Assembly: GCF_000745015.1 (NCBI RefSeq)
Contig: NZ_JQNA01000002.1
Span: forward strand, 4,464,001 to 4,528,000
DNA length: 64,000 nt
Direction of reading: 5' to 3'
Source of the DNA: Burkholderia sp. 9120
Lineage (GTDB): Bacteria > Pseudomonadota > Gammaproteobacteria > Burkholderiales > Burkholderiaceae
A program made the translations under genes and the position numbers. The notes below the pieces were generated by a model that saw nothing but the letters and a program-made list of their open reading frames with translations, did no database searches and was not told where the DNA came from. Below are positions 25,481 through 34,573 of the stretch, piece by piece (within the stretch, counting starts at the first letter, position 1; every line of letters begins with the position of its first letter).

Positions 25481-26845
25481 TCAGGCGCGCGCTTCGCTTT
25501 CCACACCTTCGCGCATGCCGTGCGCGGCCAGCAAACGGTACAGCGTGGCGCGTGAAATGCTGAGTTCACGGGCGGCGTCGCCGGGGCGGCCGCGATGACG
25601 CAACAGCGCGAGTTCAATCGCCTGGCGTTCGGCGGTTTCGCGTGCCTGCGCGAGCGTCACCGGCAGCGTCGTGGCGTAGCTCGACAGTTCGAGATCTTCG
25701 GCGCTGATCGTGCGCCCTTCCGACATGACGATGGCACGACGCACCCGGTTGATCAGTTCGCGCACGTTGCCGGGCCAATCGTATTGATGCATGGCCGTGA
25801 TCGCGTCCGGTGAGAAGCCATATAACCGGCGGCTTGCGTCCTTGCGATAGCGGTCGAGCGTGGACAGCGCGAGCAACTCGATGTCCTTGCCGCGCGTGCG
25901 CAACGGCGGCTCGTCGATCCGCAACACGCACAAACGGTGATACAGGTCGGCGCGAAACCGGCCGGCTTCGATCGCGGCTTCCATGTCCACGTGAGTCGCG
26001 CAGATAATGCGCACGTCGATATCGATGGAACCCTGCCCGCCCAAACGTTCAATGGTGCTTTCCTGCAGAAAACGCAGCAGGTTCGCCTGGCTCTCAAACG
26101 GCAGATCGCCGATTTCGTCGAGAAACAGCGTGCCGCCGTTGGCCGTTTCGACGCGCCCGACTTTGCGCTGATTCGCGCCCGTGAACGCGCCACGCTCGTA
26201 GCCGAACAACTCGGATTGCAGCAGATGCGGCGGAATCGCGCCGCAATTGATCGCGACGAACGGCGCCTTGCGGCGCGGCGAACGCGCGTGGATCGCGGCG
26301 GCGGTCAGTTCCTTACCGGTGCCGGACTCGCCGGCAATGAACACCGGCGCGTCGGTGGTGGCGACTTTGCGGATCGAGCGGAACAGCGCGAGCATGGCGT
26401 CGCAGGTGCCGATCATCTCGCCTTCGGCCTCCGCGGTGTCGATGAACGCCGGTTCGCCGAGCGAGATCATGCCGCAGGCGTGGCCCACGGTGTCGACGAT
26501 TCTTTCGTTGGCGGCCGGCAGCGTGATGTAGTCGAAGCAGTAGTCCCGCACCAGCCGGCGTGAATTCGCGTCGTCGAGTTGCGTGGCCGCGGCCATCGCC
26601 ACCCAGCCGATGGTCGGCAAGGCCAGACAGGCTTCGAGCATGGCCGCGTCGCGCGGCTCGTACACGCTCGAAAAATCGACAAGGCCACCGGCCAGCGAGC
26701 CGTCCTGCATGACTTGCCGCACTTCCTGAACCGAGCCGATGACTTCGACGTTCCATTCGCGCGCCTGGAAGCTCGCGAGCAGATCCGCCGAAGGATCCCG
26801 GGTGAAATAGATGACGCGCCGCGTAATGGCCTTCATTTTATGCAT
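25481..26845 (-). CDS. Sigma-54-dependent Fis-type transcriptional activator, VpsR-like N-terminus
   Basis: 454 residues. The AAA+ domain is complete: Walker A GESGTGKE, the sigma-54 contact loop GAFTGA, Walker B GGTLFLDEIGDLP and arginine fingers (RFRADLYHRLCVLRI). The C-terminal Fis-type helix-turn-helix ends with DAARELSISRATLYRLLAAHGM. The N-terminal 140 residues look like a receiver-shaped domain without a canonical phosphoacceptor, similar in layout to VpsR-type regulators of exopolysaccharide that bind cyclic di-GMP; this likeness is inference. ATGs at 26845 and 26836 are both possible and neither has a good ribosome site. No histidine kinase or obvious target operon is adjacent. Confidence 0.87.
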   Translation of the reverse strand: MHKMKAITRRVIYFTRDPSADLLASFQAREWNVEVIGSVQEVRQVMQDGSLAGGLVDFSSVYEPRDAAMLEACLALPTIGWVAMAAATQLDDANSRRLVRDYCFDYITLPAANERIVDTVGHACGMISLGEPAFIDTAEAEGEMIGTCDAMLALFRSIRKVATTDAPVFIAGESGTGKELTAAAIHARSPRRKAPFVAINCGAIPPHLLQSELFGYERGAFTGANQRKVGRVETANGGTLFLDEIGDLPFESQANLLRFLQESTIERLGGQGSIDIDVRIICATHVDMEAAIEAGRFRADLYHRLCVLRIDEPPLRTRGKDIELLALSTLDRYRKDASRRLYGFSPDAITAMHQYDWPGNVRELINRVRRAIVMSEGRTISAEDLELSSYATTLPVTLAQARETAERQAIELALLRHRGRPGDAARELSISRATLYRLLAAHGMREGVESEARA

Positions 26846-27078
26846 TGTGTTTTGATGGTCCCGCACTGTCTGCACTGGACTGTATCGAGCCCAGCCCCCT
26901 CGGCGCTGCGCTATGCCGATGCGCTATGCCGATGTGTGTCCCGGATACGGTGAGGACCGTCGATGATACGCGGTACGGCCCCCATTCAGACCGAGTCTGA
27001 CGAAATTTAATGGTTCGGCGCTCATGCTGTTTTGCGTTCTTTTGCGTTTTTTTGTGCTGTTCCAAACAGAGATCAGCG

Positions 27079-28254
27079 CTATTTGACGCTATGCCGCAAG
27101 GGTCTGAAAAACGTGCGGATCTCGTGGGCGAGTAACGCGGGCTGTTCCATGGCCGCGAAATGGCCGCCGCTCGGCATCTCGGTCCACTGCTGGACGTCGA
27201 AGGTTCGTTCGAGCCAGCTACGCGGCGGATGGTTGATCTCCTTCGGGAAACTCGCGAAGCCAACTGGCGGCACGACGCGTTGATCCGCGGCGAAGCGCAT
27301 CGGTTGCAAACGGTTCTCCCAGTACATCTGGATCGACGGGCCGATGCTTTGCGTGTACCAGTAGAGCGAAATGTCGGTGAGCAGGTCGTCTTTCGAGAAC
27401 ACCCGCTCTATCTCGCCGCCGCAATCGCTCCACGCACGAAACTTTTCGCCGATCCAGGCGGCGAGTCCCACCGGCGAATCGTTGAGCGACGCCGCCAGCG
27501 TGAGCGGCTTCGTGCCGTGCAAGTGGGCGTAGCCGCCTTCGAGCGTGGCCCATTCGGTTTTCGAGCGCAGATAGTTTTCTTCGGCGGGCGTGAGCGGCTG
27601 CCGGTCCGCGCCGATCGCGGGTTCATACGAGGACGGCAGAAAGTTGAGGTGAATCCCGTCGACTTGCTGCGGATGCCGCGCGGCCAGCGCCACCGACACG
27701 CCCGCGCCAAGGTCGCCGCCCTGCGCGCCGAAACGCTCGTAGCCGAGCCCCTGCATCAACGACGCCCACAGGTCGGCCACCTGAAACGCGGAACAGCCTG
27801 GCTGAGCCGGCGCCGGTGAAAACGCGAAGCCAGGCAGCGACGGCGCGACGACGTCGAACGAATCCGCGGGGTCACCGCCGAACGCGGCCGGATTGCACAA
27901 GTGCTCGATAAGCGTGTGGAACTCGAAGAACGAGCCCGGCCAGCCGTGCGTCACAACTAGCGGATACGGCGCGGGACCTTCACCGCGCCGATGCACGAAG
28001 TGCACGCGCTGACGGTCGACATGGGCGAGGAATTGCGGCTGCGCATTCAGCTTGCGCTCCGCCGCGCGCCAGTCGAAAGCGTCGGCCCAATAGGCGGCCA
28101 GTTCACGCAGCCACGCGTTGTCGGCGCCTTGCTGCCACGCGGGCGACGGCGTGGCCGGCGCCCAGCGCGTCGCGCGAATCCGCCTGCGCAGATCGTCGAT
28201 GTCGGCGTCGGGAATGGCAACGTGAAACGGGTCTATCCGCATGGGGGAACTCAT
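27079..28254 (-). CDS. Epoxide hydrolase family protein (alpha/beta hydrolase with EHN domain)
   Basis: 391 residues. The N-terminal epoxide-hydrolase domain (DPFHVAIPDADIDDLRRRIR, then TRWAP) covers about 110 residues. The alpha/beta fold shows the oxyanion HGWPGSFFEF, the nucleophile Asp in AQGGDLGAG (GGDxG) and the catalytic His in PSGGHFAAME near the C-terminus. Two Tyr-rich cap segments can donate to the epoxide. It is the microsomal-type epoxide hydrolase layout, so hydration of an epoxide is likely. Start at 28254 or 28242; neither has a strong ribosome site. It is divergent from the CidA gene. Confidence 0.85.
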   Translation of the reverse strand: MSSPMRIDPFHVAIPDADIDDLRRRIRATRWAPATPSPAWQQGADNAWLRELAAYWADAFDWRAAERKLNAQPQFLAHVDRQRVHFVHRRGEGPAPYPLVVTHGWPGSFFEFHTLIEHLCNPAAFGGDPADSFDVVAPSLPGFAFSPAPAQPGCSAFQVADLWASLMQGLGYERFGAQGGDLGAGVSVALAARHPQQVDGIHLNFLPSSYEPAIGADRQPLTPAEENYLRSKTEWATLEGGYAHLHGTKPLTLAASLNDSPVGLAAWIGEKFRAWSDCGGEIERVFSKDDLLTDISLYWYTQSIGPSIQMYWENRLQPMRFAADQRVVPPVGFASFPKEINHPPRSWLERTFDVQQWTEMPSGGHFAAMEQPALLAHEIRTFFRPLRHSVK

Positions 28255-28382
28255 CCGCAAGAGGCTGGGAAATCACGCGCGACGCCCAACGGCCACCCTG
28301 CGCACGCTACGAACACGAAGCAGGGGCCATGGTACACAATGGGCAAATTTTCCGTTTCCCCCTGTCCGTTCCGGAGACCGTC

Positions 28383-28754
28383 ATGCTTGGAGCGCTCGCT
28401 GCCCTACTCACGTTTCAGTGCCTCGGTGAAGGCATTTCGTACCTGTTCCATGTGCCCGTACCCGGACCCGTGATCGGCATGCTGCTGTTATTCGGCTTCC
28501 TCATGCTGCGTCCGCAAGCCGCCGACGCGATCGAGCCGACCGCGCTCGAATTGCTGCGTCATCTGTCCTTGCTGTTCGTGCCGGCCGGCGTCGGCATCAT
28601 GGTGTCGGCCGAGCGGATTCGCGGCGACGCGCTGGCGGTGATCGTCTCCATTGCGGTGAGCACGACGCTCACGATCGCCGTGGCCGCGCTCGTCACGCGT
28701 GCATTGATGCGCCGGCAGCGGACTGATCCGGTCGCGCCGGAGGCCGCATCGTGA
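28383..28754 (+). CDS. CidA/LrgA family membrane protein
   Basis: 123 residues with four membrane helices. The family core includes FQCLGEGISYLFHVPVPGPVIGMLLLF, then LSLLFVPAGVGIM. CidA/LrgA proteins are holin-like and also reported to act with CidB/LrgB in transport of small carboxylates such as pyruvate. GGAG seven bases before the ATG at 28383 fixes the start. Its TGA overlaps the GTG of the next gene in GTGA, so the two are translationally coupled. Confidence 0.9.
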   Translation: MLGALAALLTFQCLGEGISYLFHVPVPGPVIGMLLLFGFLMLRPQAADAIEPTALELLRHLSLLFVPAGVGIMVSAERIRGDALAVIVSIAVSTTLTIAVAALVTRALMRRQRTDPVAPEAAS

Positions 28755-29491
28755 CCGCCATTCCGAAGCTCGGCGCGATCTGGGTCTATCTCGCCGCGAG
28801 CCCGCTGCTCGGGTTGACCATCACGTTGATCGCGTATCTGATCGCCCAGATGCTCTACACCAAAGCGCGCTTCAATCCGCTCGCCAATCCGGTGCTGATC
28901 GCGGTGGCGTTGCTGGTCGCGCTGCTCGAAATCACCCACACGCCGTATGCGACGTACTTCGAAGGCGCGCAGTTCGTGCACTTCCTGCTCGGCCCCGCGA
29001 CGGTGGCGCTCGCGCTACCGCTTTACCGGCAGTGGCCCAAACTGCGCCGCTCGGCCTTGCCGCTGATCGGCGGGCTGGTCGCCGGATCGCTGACGGCGAT
29101 CGTTTCGGCAGTGGGCGTGGCGGCGATGTTCGGCGCGTCGCATCAAACGCTCGCCTCGCTCGCACCTAAATCCGCGACCACGCCGATCGCCATGGCGGTG
29201 GCGTCGGAAATCGGCGGTATTCCTTCGTTGACGGCGGTGCTCGTTATCTCGACCGGCGTGTTCGGCGCCGTATTCGCGCGCGCGATTCTCAACGCGCTGC
29301 GGATCGTGGAACCGGAGGTGCGGGGCTTCGCGCTCGGCATCGCGTCGCACGGTATCGGTACGGCCCGGGCGTTTCAGGTCAGCGAGGAAATGGGCGCGTT
29401 CGCCGGTCTGGGCATGGGGCTCAACGCCATCTTCACCGCGTTCGTCGTGCCGGTGTTGATGCCGCTGGCGGCGCGGTGGTTGATGGGTTGA
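28751..29491 (+). CDS. CidB/LrgB family membrane protein
   Basis: 246 residues, GTG start, about seven or eight membrane helices. The LrgB signature is clear: VHFLLGPATVALALPLYRQW, SLAPKSATTPIAMAVASEIGG and GIASHGIGTARAFQVSEEMGAFAGL. It is the partner of the CidA/LrgA protein encoded just before it. Together they probably form an inner-membrane carboxylate/murein-hydrolase-regulating channel. No LytTR or LysR regulator is next to the pair. Confidence 0.92.
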   Translation: MTAIPKLGAIWVYLAASPLLGLTITLIAYLIAQMLYTKARFNPLANPVLIAVALLVALLEITHTPYATYFEGAQFVHFLLGPATVALALPLYRQWPKLRRSALPLIGGLVAGSLTAIVSAVGVAAMFGASHQTLASLAPKSATTPIAMAVASEIGGIPSLTAVLVISTGVFGAVFARAILNALRIVEPEVRGFALGIASHGIGTARAFQVSEEMGAFAGLGMGLNAIFTAFVVPVLMPLAARWLMG

Positions 29492-29580
29492 TGTGCGCAG
29501 CGGGGAATCGTAGCGCGCGGAAAAGCGACGGCTAGCCGCTGTACCTGCGTCTGCGCTGGCGGCGTTCAGCAAGCGCAATC

Positions 29581-30522
29581 TCAAGGACGCTGCGCGTTGA
29601 CCAGACTCGGCGCGCCGCCCGGCCCCGCCGGGTCCGGATTGCCGAATGCCGGCAGGCTGCCGTTGCTTCGCGCGCGAACAATCTCCTCGCGCACCTGCTC
29701 GCGCGTCTTCGGCCCGTCCGATTTCAACAATGTCCCGCCAGGCGCGGTGGATTGCAGCGACGTCGACTGAAGTGGCGCTTGCGCGGTCAGTTCGGCCTGG
29801 CGGTTCGACGGCGACGCCTGCTCGACGCCGGCGCCCGATGGCGTCAGCAGGATCAGCGGCGGCACGGCCGGCGCGCTGGCGACACCCTGTCCCACCCTGA
29901 TCGTCGGCGCAACGGTACGCGCTCGCGAAGTCAGCACGGCAGGCTCGTCAAGCGGGACGTTGCTGGCCGCCATACGATCGCCTGAAGCACCCGTTACCTG
30001 GGTTCCCACACCGCGCCGTTTTGTCGCGTAGCCGGATGCACGGCTTGAATAATCGCGAGTGGCATAGCGGCGCTCACGAGAGTGATGGCCCTTCACCGGC
30101 GCCGACGTGCGCTTCGCTTTCGGCTCCTCCTGCGCCACGACCTGCGCCTGCGGCGAGGCTTGCGCGCGCGCCTGCACCTCGCGCTGCAGCGCGGCCACCT
30201 GGTTATCGTTTTTGTGCGTCGCCGCTACCGCATCGAGTTGCGCCTGCGCGGCGCCAAGGTCGTTGCGCTGCAAACTACTGCGTGCGGCTTGCAAGCCGCT
30301 GGACAACGCGGCATCCGAAGCACCGCCAGCCAGCACCGGACCGGACGTGATCGCCCCGCTCATGATGTCGCCGCGCGCGTGCCGGGCCGCCTCGCCGCCG
30401 CTGTCCATGCTGGGTTCATCCACCGAGAGCCAGTGCCGGCCTGCCGGTGAGACGTAGGCCGCAATCGCCACCGCGCCCACCACGAGACTGCTCAGAACGA
30501 CTTTCCTGGGTTCGCCATGCAT
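29581..30522 (-). CDS. Membrane-anchored protein with DUF4148-like C-terminus, function unknown
   Basis: 313 residues from the ATG at 30522 (GGAGGGGG upstream). One N-terminal membrane helix (VVLSSLVVGAVAIAAYV) is followed by a region with helical repeat character (about 70-125, AARSSLQRNDLGAAQAQLDAV). A basic Tyr/Arg/Ser-rich stretch comes next, then a Gln/Ser-rich part. Near the C-terminus KTREQVREEIVRARSNGSLPAFGNPD resembles the start of the Burkholderia DUF4148 module (TRxQVRxEL). Role unknown; it may be a periplasmic envelope protein. An in-frame ATG at 30582 has a poorer ribosome site. Confidence 0.65.
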   Translation of the reverse strand: MHGEPRKVVLSSLVVGAVAIAAYVSPAGRHWLSVDEPSMDSGGEAARHARGDIMSGAITSGPVLAGGASDAALSSGLQAARSSLQRNDLGAAQAQLDAVAATHKNDNQVAALQREVQARAQASPQAQVVAQEEPKAKRTSAPVKGHHSRERRYATRDYSSRASGYATKRRGVGTQVTGASGDRMAASNVPLDEPAVLTSRARTVAPTIRVGQGVASAPAVPPLILLTPSGAGVEQASPSNRQAELTAQAPLQSTSLQSTAPGGTLLKSDGPKTREQVREEIVRARSNGSLPAFGNPDPAGPGGAPSLVNAQRP

Positions 30523-30839
30523 ACCTTGTCCCCCTCCGATCGTGGCCGCACGCCGCGCTCGCCGCAACGTGTCCGAACTCATCAGAAGGTTCGCGGCGAC
30601 CGGCAGATCGATGCCACCGCAACGACCACGAGTTCGGGGCCGATCCAGTCACGTACGAAAGTGTGATTGAACTGGATGCGAGGAAATCTCGGTTTCCGCG
30701 TTTGAAACGCCGAAACGTCGGAATGGGCCTGCCAGTTGTCCGAAAAGACCTGCGGCAGCGGGGTTTTCTTCCGAACCATGTTGGAACTGCCAGGCAATCC
30801 ACCGACATGAAACCATGCCCGCAGGTCCGGCATATGGGA
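30523..30839. other. Intergenic stretch, no gene seen
   Basis: About 315 bases between two minus-strand genes. Several overlapping open frames cross it, but none has a recognisable protein or ribosome site. No clear terminator. Confidence 0.45.
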
Positions 30840-31739
30840 CTAGACGAGCGGCCCTTCCGCCTGCTTGCCACGCATCGCCACCGCAATCGAACTGCCGACA
30901 ATCAACGCGATGCCTAGCAGCGCCATCGCGCCGATCGTCTCGCCCCACACCACGTAGGCGAACAGCGCCGCCCAGACGATGCTGGTGTAGTTGTACGGCG
31001 CGAGCGCGCCCGCGTCGGCCTCGCGAAACGCCATCGTCATCAGCAACTGCCCGGCCGTCGCGAACGCGCCGAGCAGGGCCATCGTCACGAGCGCTTCGAG
31101 CGTCGGCGTGCGCCACGCCAGCAACAGCGAAGCGCCGGTGACGAGCGTCCCGATCACCGTGAAGTAGAGCACCGTGGTGCCCGAGTCGTCGGTGGCGCGA
31201 ATGCGCTTGATCTGAACGATCGACAACGCGCCGAAGAACGCGCTCGACATCAGCAGCACCGGCCCGAGCCAGCTCGAATGCGCGCCGTCCGGGCGCACCA
31301 CGAACAGCACGCCGATAAAACCGATCGCCGCCGCGATCGCATCGCGCGGCTTGAGCGTTTCCTTCAGCAGCAGCGGCGCCAGAACGATCACCAGCAAGGT
31401 CTCGGAATAAACGATCGCGACCGCCTCGCTGAGCGGCATGTACGGCAAGCCGGCGAAGAACAGACCCGACGCACCGAGCAACGTCAGCGCGCGTAGCGTC
31501 TGACCGCGCACGTCCATGTGTCTGAGACGTTCGGCAAGCGGCTTGCCGCGCAGGCAGACCGCGACGGCCGGCACGAGACCGAACAGCATGCGGAAGAACG
31601 TCACTTCGTTGGCCGGATAGGCGAGCGCCACGGATTTGGCGAGCGCGTCGACGAGCGCGAAACAGAACATCGAAACGAGGATCAGCGCGATGCTGCGCGG
31701 CGGTACGGCGGTCGTCCGAACGGCGGTAATGGGCGGCAT
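30840..31739 (-). CDS. EamA/DMT family transporter
   Basis: 299 residues with ten predicted membrane helices in two EamA repeats (about 15-150 and 160-290). Typical pieces are SMFCFALVDALAKSVAL, ANEVTFFRMLFGLVPAV, YMPLSEAVAIVYSETLLVIVLAPLLLKE and the matching second-half YNYTSIVWAALFAYVVWGE. Members export amino acids or other metabolites; the substrate cannot be told from sequence. Single gene on the minus strand, divergent from the large lipoprotein gene. Confidence 0.88.
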   Translation of the reverse strand: MPPITAVRTTAVPPRSIALILVSMFCFALVDALAKSVALAYPANEVTFFRMLFGLVPAVAVCLRGKPLAERLRHMDVRGQTLRALTLLGASGLFFAGLPYMPLSEAVAIVYSETLLVIVLAPLLLKETLKPRDAIAAAIGFIGVLFVVRPDGAHSSWLGPVLLMSSAFFGALSIVQIKRIRATDDSGTTVLYFTVIGTLVTGASLLLAWRTPTLEALVTMALLGAFATAGQLLMTMAFREADAGALAPYNYTSIVWAALFAYVVWGETIGAMALLGIALIVGSSIAVAMRGKQAEGPLV

Positions 31740-32085
31740 GAGGGGTCCTGGGAAGCGCGCGTGACGAGCGCGGCGCCGGGGTTTTGCGTGATGTTCTTGC
31801 GGCGTTTATGAAGCGCGCGCCGTCGGAAAACGGATTATGCCCGCTGTCCGGAAGGCGGGTCGATCCCAGTCCAACGGGTCACCCAATGCGCATCGCATCA
31901 CCGCCCTCGCCGTCCGGAAACTTTCCACCGACGATTCCGGGTAAGTCCCGATACAGGTAAGCAAAAGTAATAATATTATTCATATCGATTTCCGCATCGT
32001 GAGGCCAAGACTCTCTGTCCATGGCCACGTTCAGCTTTAATAATAATTATGACCATCTACTAAGCGGGGACATCAGGAGATACAG
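31740..32085. other. Divergent intergenic region with AT-rich segment
   Basis: 345 bases between the EamA transporter and the glycoside-hydrolase-like gene. The stretch 31965-32060 is strongly AT-rich, with a near-palindromic taataatattatt at 31969-31981 and several TAAT repeats up to 32050. It likely holds the promoter and perhaps a regulator or nucleoid-protein site for the plus-strand gene. No small gene seen. Confidence 0.5.
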
Positions 32086-34407
32086 GTGCGCAATTATCTT
32101 GTGCTTGCGGCGCTGGCTACGCTTGGCGCTTGCGGTGGCAATGACGGCTCGCCCGGTGCGGCCGCATCGGCGAACAAACAGACCGTCGCGGCCGATCCTT
32201 CGGCTTCGGCCTCTTCCGCGGCGGCTGCGGCATCGGCTGCCTCGGCGGCCGACCTGGCCAGCGTCGACAACGAATTCCGGGCCGCGAAAACCGTTCCGCT
32301 CGGCATGAAAACGACCATCCCGCCGCTCGTGATCGCCGATCCGACGCTCAACCTGCCGCCGTACACACCGCCTGCGCCGCCCGCGCCGGTCTCCACCACC
32401 ACACTCTCGTTCGGCGACTTCACCAGCTACCTCGCGCCCGGCTCGAATCAAGGCTGGCAGACCGGCGCCAACAGCTCGACGATCGCGATTCCCGCGCCGC
32501 CGACCAACGGCACGGGCGCTGGCGACAAGACCGTCGCGCTCGGCAGCACCTACGCCACCGCATCGTACGAAGCCGACCTGACGGTCAGCGCACCGGTCGG
32601 CAACGGCGCCGCCAACGCGGGCTTTCTCGTGCGCACCACCAACCCGACGGCCGGCGGTCCCGACAGCCTGACCGGCTACTACATCGGCCTCGACACCGGC
32701 ACGCACTCGGTCGTGGTGGGACGCGAGAACAACAACTGGACGAACTTCATCGCGTATCCGGTCAGTTCGGTGGTGGGCGGCAGCACGCATCACCTGAAGG
32801 TGACGACGAGCGGCACCGCGATCACCGTCGACCTCGACCAGCAGCGCGTAATCAGCGTCAACGACGCCACCAATGCCCTGCCCGCCGTGTTCCAGTCGGG
32901 CAGCTTCGGGCTGCGGCGCTTCGGCGTCGGCGCAAGCTTCAGCAACGTCACGATTCGCACGTATCCCACCGTGACCTCGCCGAGCTACGATTTTTCCAAG
33001 GTGGTCGGCGCGGTGTACACGCCGTCGAACGCGGTGAACGCGATCGACTTCTGGGAGAACTACGACCCGGACATCGTCAATCGTGAACTGACTTACGCGC
33101 AGACCTACGGCATGAACACCATCGCCGTGTATCTGCACTACCTGGTGTGGGCGAACGATCGCGTCGCGTTCCTGAGCAAGTTCGAGAACCTGCTGAAAAT
33201 CGCCGCGCGTCACGGCATCAAGGTCTCGCCGATTTTCTACGACGACTGCTGGAACCCTACGCCGCAATACGGCCCGCAACCCGCGCCGGTCTGGGGCGTG
33301 CATAACAGCCAATGGGTGCAGTCGCCGGGCACGCCGGTCGAACAGGCGTATTTCCAGCCGAGCGCGTCGAACGCCAGCATCACGTACAAGGCGAGTCTGG
33401 CGAGCTACATCACCGACTTCGTCGCGCCGCATCGCAACGATCCACGCATCATCTTCTGGGAGACGATGAACGAGCCCGGTTGCAGCGGCAATGGCGCGCT
33501 GCAGGAAACCCGCGCGGTGCTGATGAACGACGCGCGCATCGCGATCCTTAATGCCGGCGCCACCCAGCCGATCAACGCGCCGCAAGTGCAGGAGGACGAA
33601 GGCACGTACTTCTCGGACTTCTACGCGCTCCATCCGTACGGCAATCCGTACACCGGTCCGGTGAACGGAAGCTCGGTCAGTGCGCTGAATTCCGAAACCT
33701 TGCAGCGCGGCTTTCCGGGTACCACGGGGCAGACCATGCCGGGCATCGTCGCGAACTATGGCGGCAGCACGGGTTTTATCGTGTGGGAGTTGATGATCGG
33801 GCGCACCAATACGCGTTTCCACTGGGGGCAGGTGCCGAGCGCACCCGCTACGGTCGAACCGGCCATCCCGTTCCAGGGGACGATCTATCCTGACGGCCAC
33901 CCGTGGCAGACCTCGGAGACGCAGGCGCTGACCGGTGGTTTCGACGTGAAACTGCCGGTGCTGCAGGTCGGCTATTACAACGATCCGACCTTCAAAAGCG
34001 CGCCGGTCAAGACGTCGGTTACGCCGTTGATCGACTTCGATCTGAACACCGAGCGCGGCACCGATTCGCCTGACGCCTCCGCCGGCGTCAATGCGACCGG
34101 CTATGGCGTGCGTTGGACGGGTGCGATTCAGGCGGCGCAGTCGGGGCTCTACACGTTCTCGATCGATAGCGACAACGTCGCACGGTTGTGGATCAACGGC
34201 GTGAAGATCATCGACAAGAAGAGCGCGTCGCAAGGCACGTTGAGCGGCAAGACCTGGCTCGCCGCGAAGCAGCGCGCGTCGATCAAGGTCGAGTACGTGC
34301 ATGGGACGGGGCCGGCCAGCATGCATCTGCTGTGGTCGAGTTCGGCGGCGCGCAATCCGTCGGCGTTGCGGATCGTGCCGTCGGATTCGCTGGTGACGGC
34401 GAATTGA
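32086..34407 (+). CDS. Secreted lipoprotein: laminin-G-like, GH-A (cellulase-like) and PA14 domains
   Basis: 773 residues from GTG 32086, with AGGAG nine bases upstream. A lipobox (ATLGAC, Cys16) and an Ala/Ser-rich tether lead to a beta-sandwich of the DUF1080/laminin-G kind (about 105-300). A TIM-barrel region (about 310-600) follows. There, Glu463 in WETMNEPG fits the clan GH-A acid/base, and Glu568 in FIVWELM fits the nucleophile. The C-terminus is a PA14 domain (about 625-770, GVRWTGAIQAAQSGLYTFSIDSD), which usually binds carbohydrate. It likely degrades or modifies a beta-glycan at the cell surface; the family number and substrate cannot be fixed by eye. Monocistronic. Confidence 0.8.
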   Translation: MRNYLVLAALATLGACGGNDGSPGAAASANKQTVAADPSASASSAAAAASAASAADLASVDNEFRAAKTVPLGMKTTIPPLVIADPTLNLPPYTPPAPPAPVSTTTLSFGDFTSYLAPGSNQGWQTGANSSTIAIPAPPTNGTGAGDKTVALGSTYATASYEADLTVSAPVGNGAANAGFLVRTTNPTAGGPDSLTGYYIGLDTGTHSVVVGRENNNWTNFIAYPVSSVVGGSTHHLKVTTSGTAITVDLDQQRVISVNDATNALPAVFQSGSFGLRRFGVGASFSNVTIRTYPTVTSPSYDFSKVVGAVYTPSNAVNAIDFWENYDPDIVNRELTYAQTYGMNTIAVYLHYLVWANDRVAFLSKFENLLKIAARHGIKVSPIFYDDCWNPTPQYGPQPAPVWGVHNSQWVQSPGTPVEQAYFQPSASNASITYKASLASYITDFVAPHRNDPRIIFWETMNEPGCSGNGALQETRAVLMNDARIAILNAGATQPINAPQVQEDEGTYFSDFYALHPYGNPYTGPVNGSSVSALNSETLQRGFPGTTGQTMPGIVANYGGSTGFIVWELMIGRTNTRFHWGQVPSAPATVEPAIPFQGTIYPDGHPWQTSETQALTGGFDVKLPVLQVGYYNDPTFKSAPVKTSVTPLIDFDLNTERGTDSPDASAGVNATGYGVRWTGAIQAAQSGLYTFSIDSDNVARLWINGVKIIDKKSASQGTLSGKTWLAAKQRASIKVEYVHGTGPASMHLLWSSSAARNPSALRIVPSDSLVTAN

Positions 34408-34481
34408 TCAGGTGGTGAGAGAGTCGTCCGGCAGTGCGGTGCTGCCGGACGACTTGTCTATCCAGCAAGAACCGATCGACC

Positions 34482-34509
34482 TTTCCCAAGCGAAAAACCA
34501 CTGTATAAA
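34482..34509 (+). promoter_or_regulatory. Putative sigma-70 promoter of the AlkB-like gene
   Basis: TTTCCC (34482-34487), a 16-base spacer and TATAAA (34504-34509). The -10 hexamer lies inside the LexA box, so LexA binding would block RNA polymerase. The -35 is weak. Confidence 0.55.
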
Positions 34510-34516
34510 AACACAG
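34501..34516. promoter_or_regulatory. LexA binding site (SOS box)
   Basis: CTGTATAAAAACACAG matches the CTGT-N8-ACAG consensus of gammaproteobacterial and betaproteobacterial LexA sites. It is 58 bases before the AlkB-like start codon, on the expected side of the gene. Confidence 0.85.
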
Positions 34517-34573
34517 TACAATAGACGACAGCAAACACCCGCGCCCTTCCGCGCCCTCGTTACCGTCGTTGGA

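Noticed and set aside
30582..30833. Minus-strand frame of about 83 codons between the DUF4148-tailed and EamA genes
   Set aside because: Overlaps other frames of equal quality, with no start signal, and the translation has no recognisable feature.
32047..34326. Minus-strand frame of about 759 codons opposite the multidomain lipoprotein
   Set aside because: Arg/Val/Asp-rich shadow with no motif; the plus strand has a lipobox, catalytic-type Glu residues and a PA14 domain.
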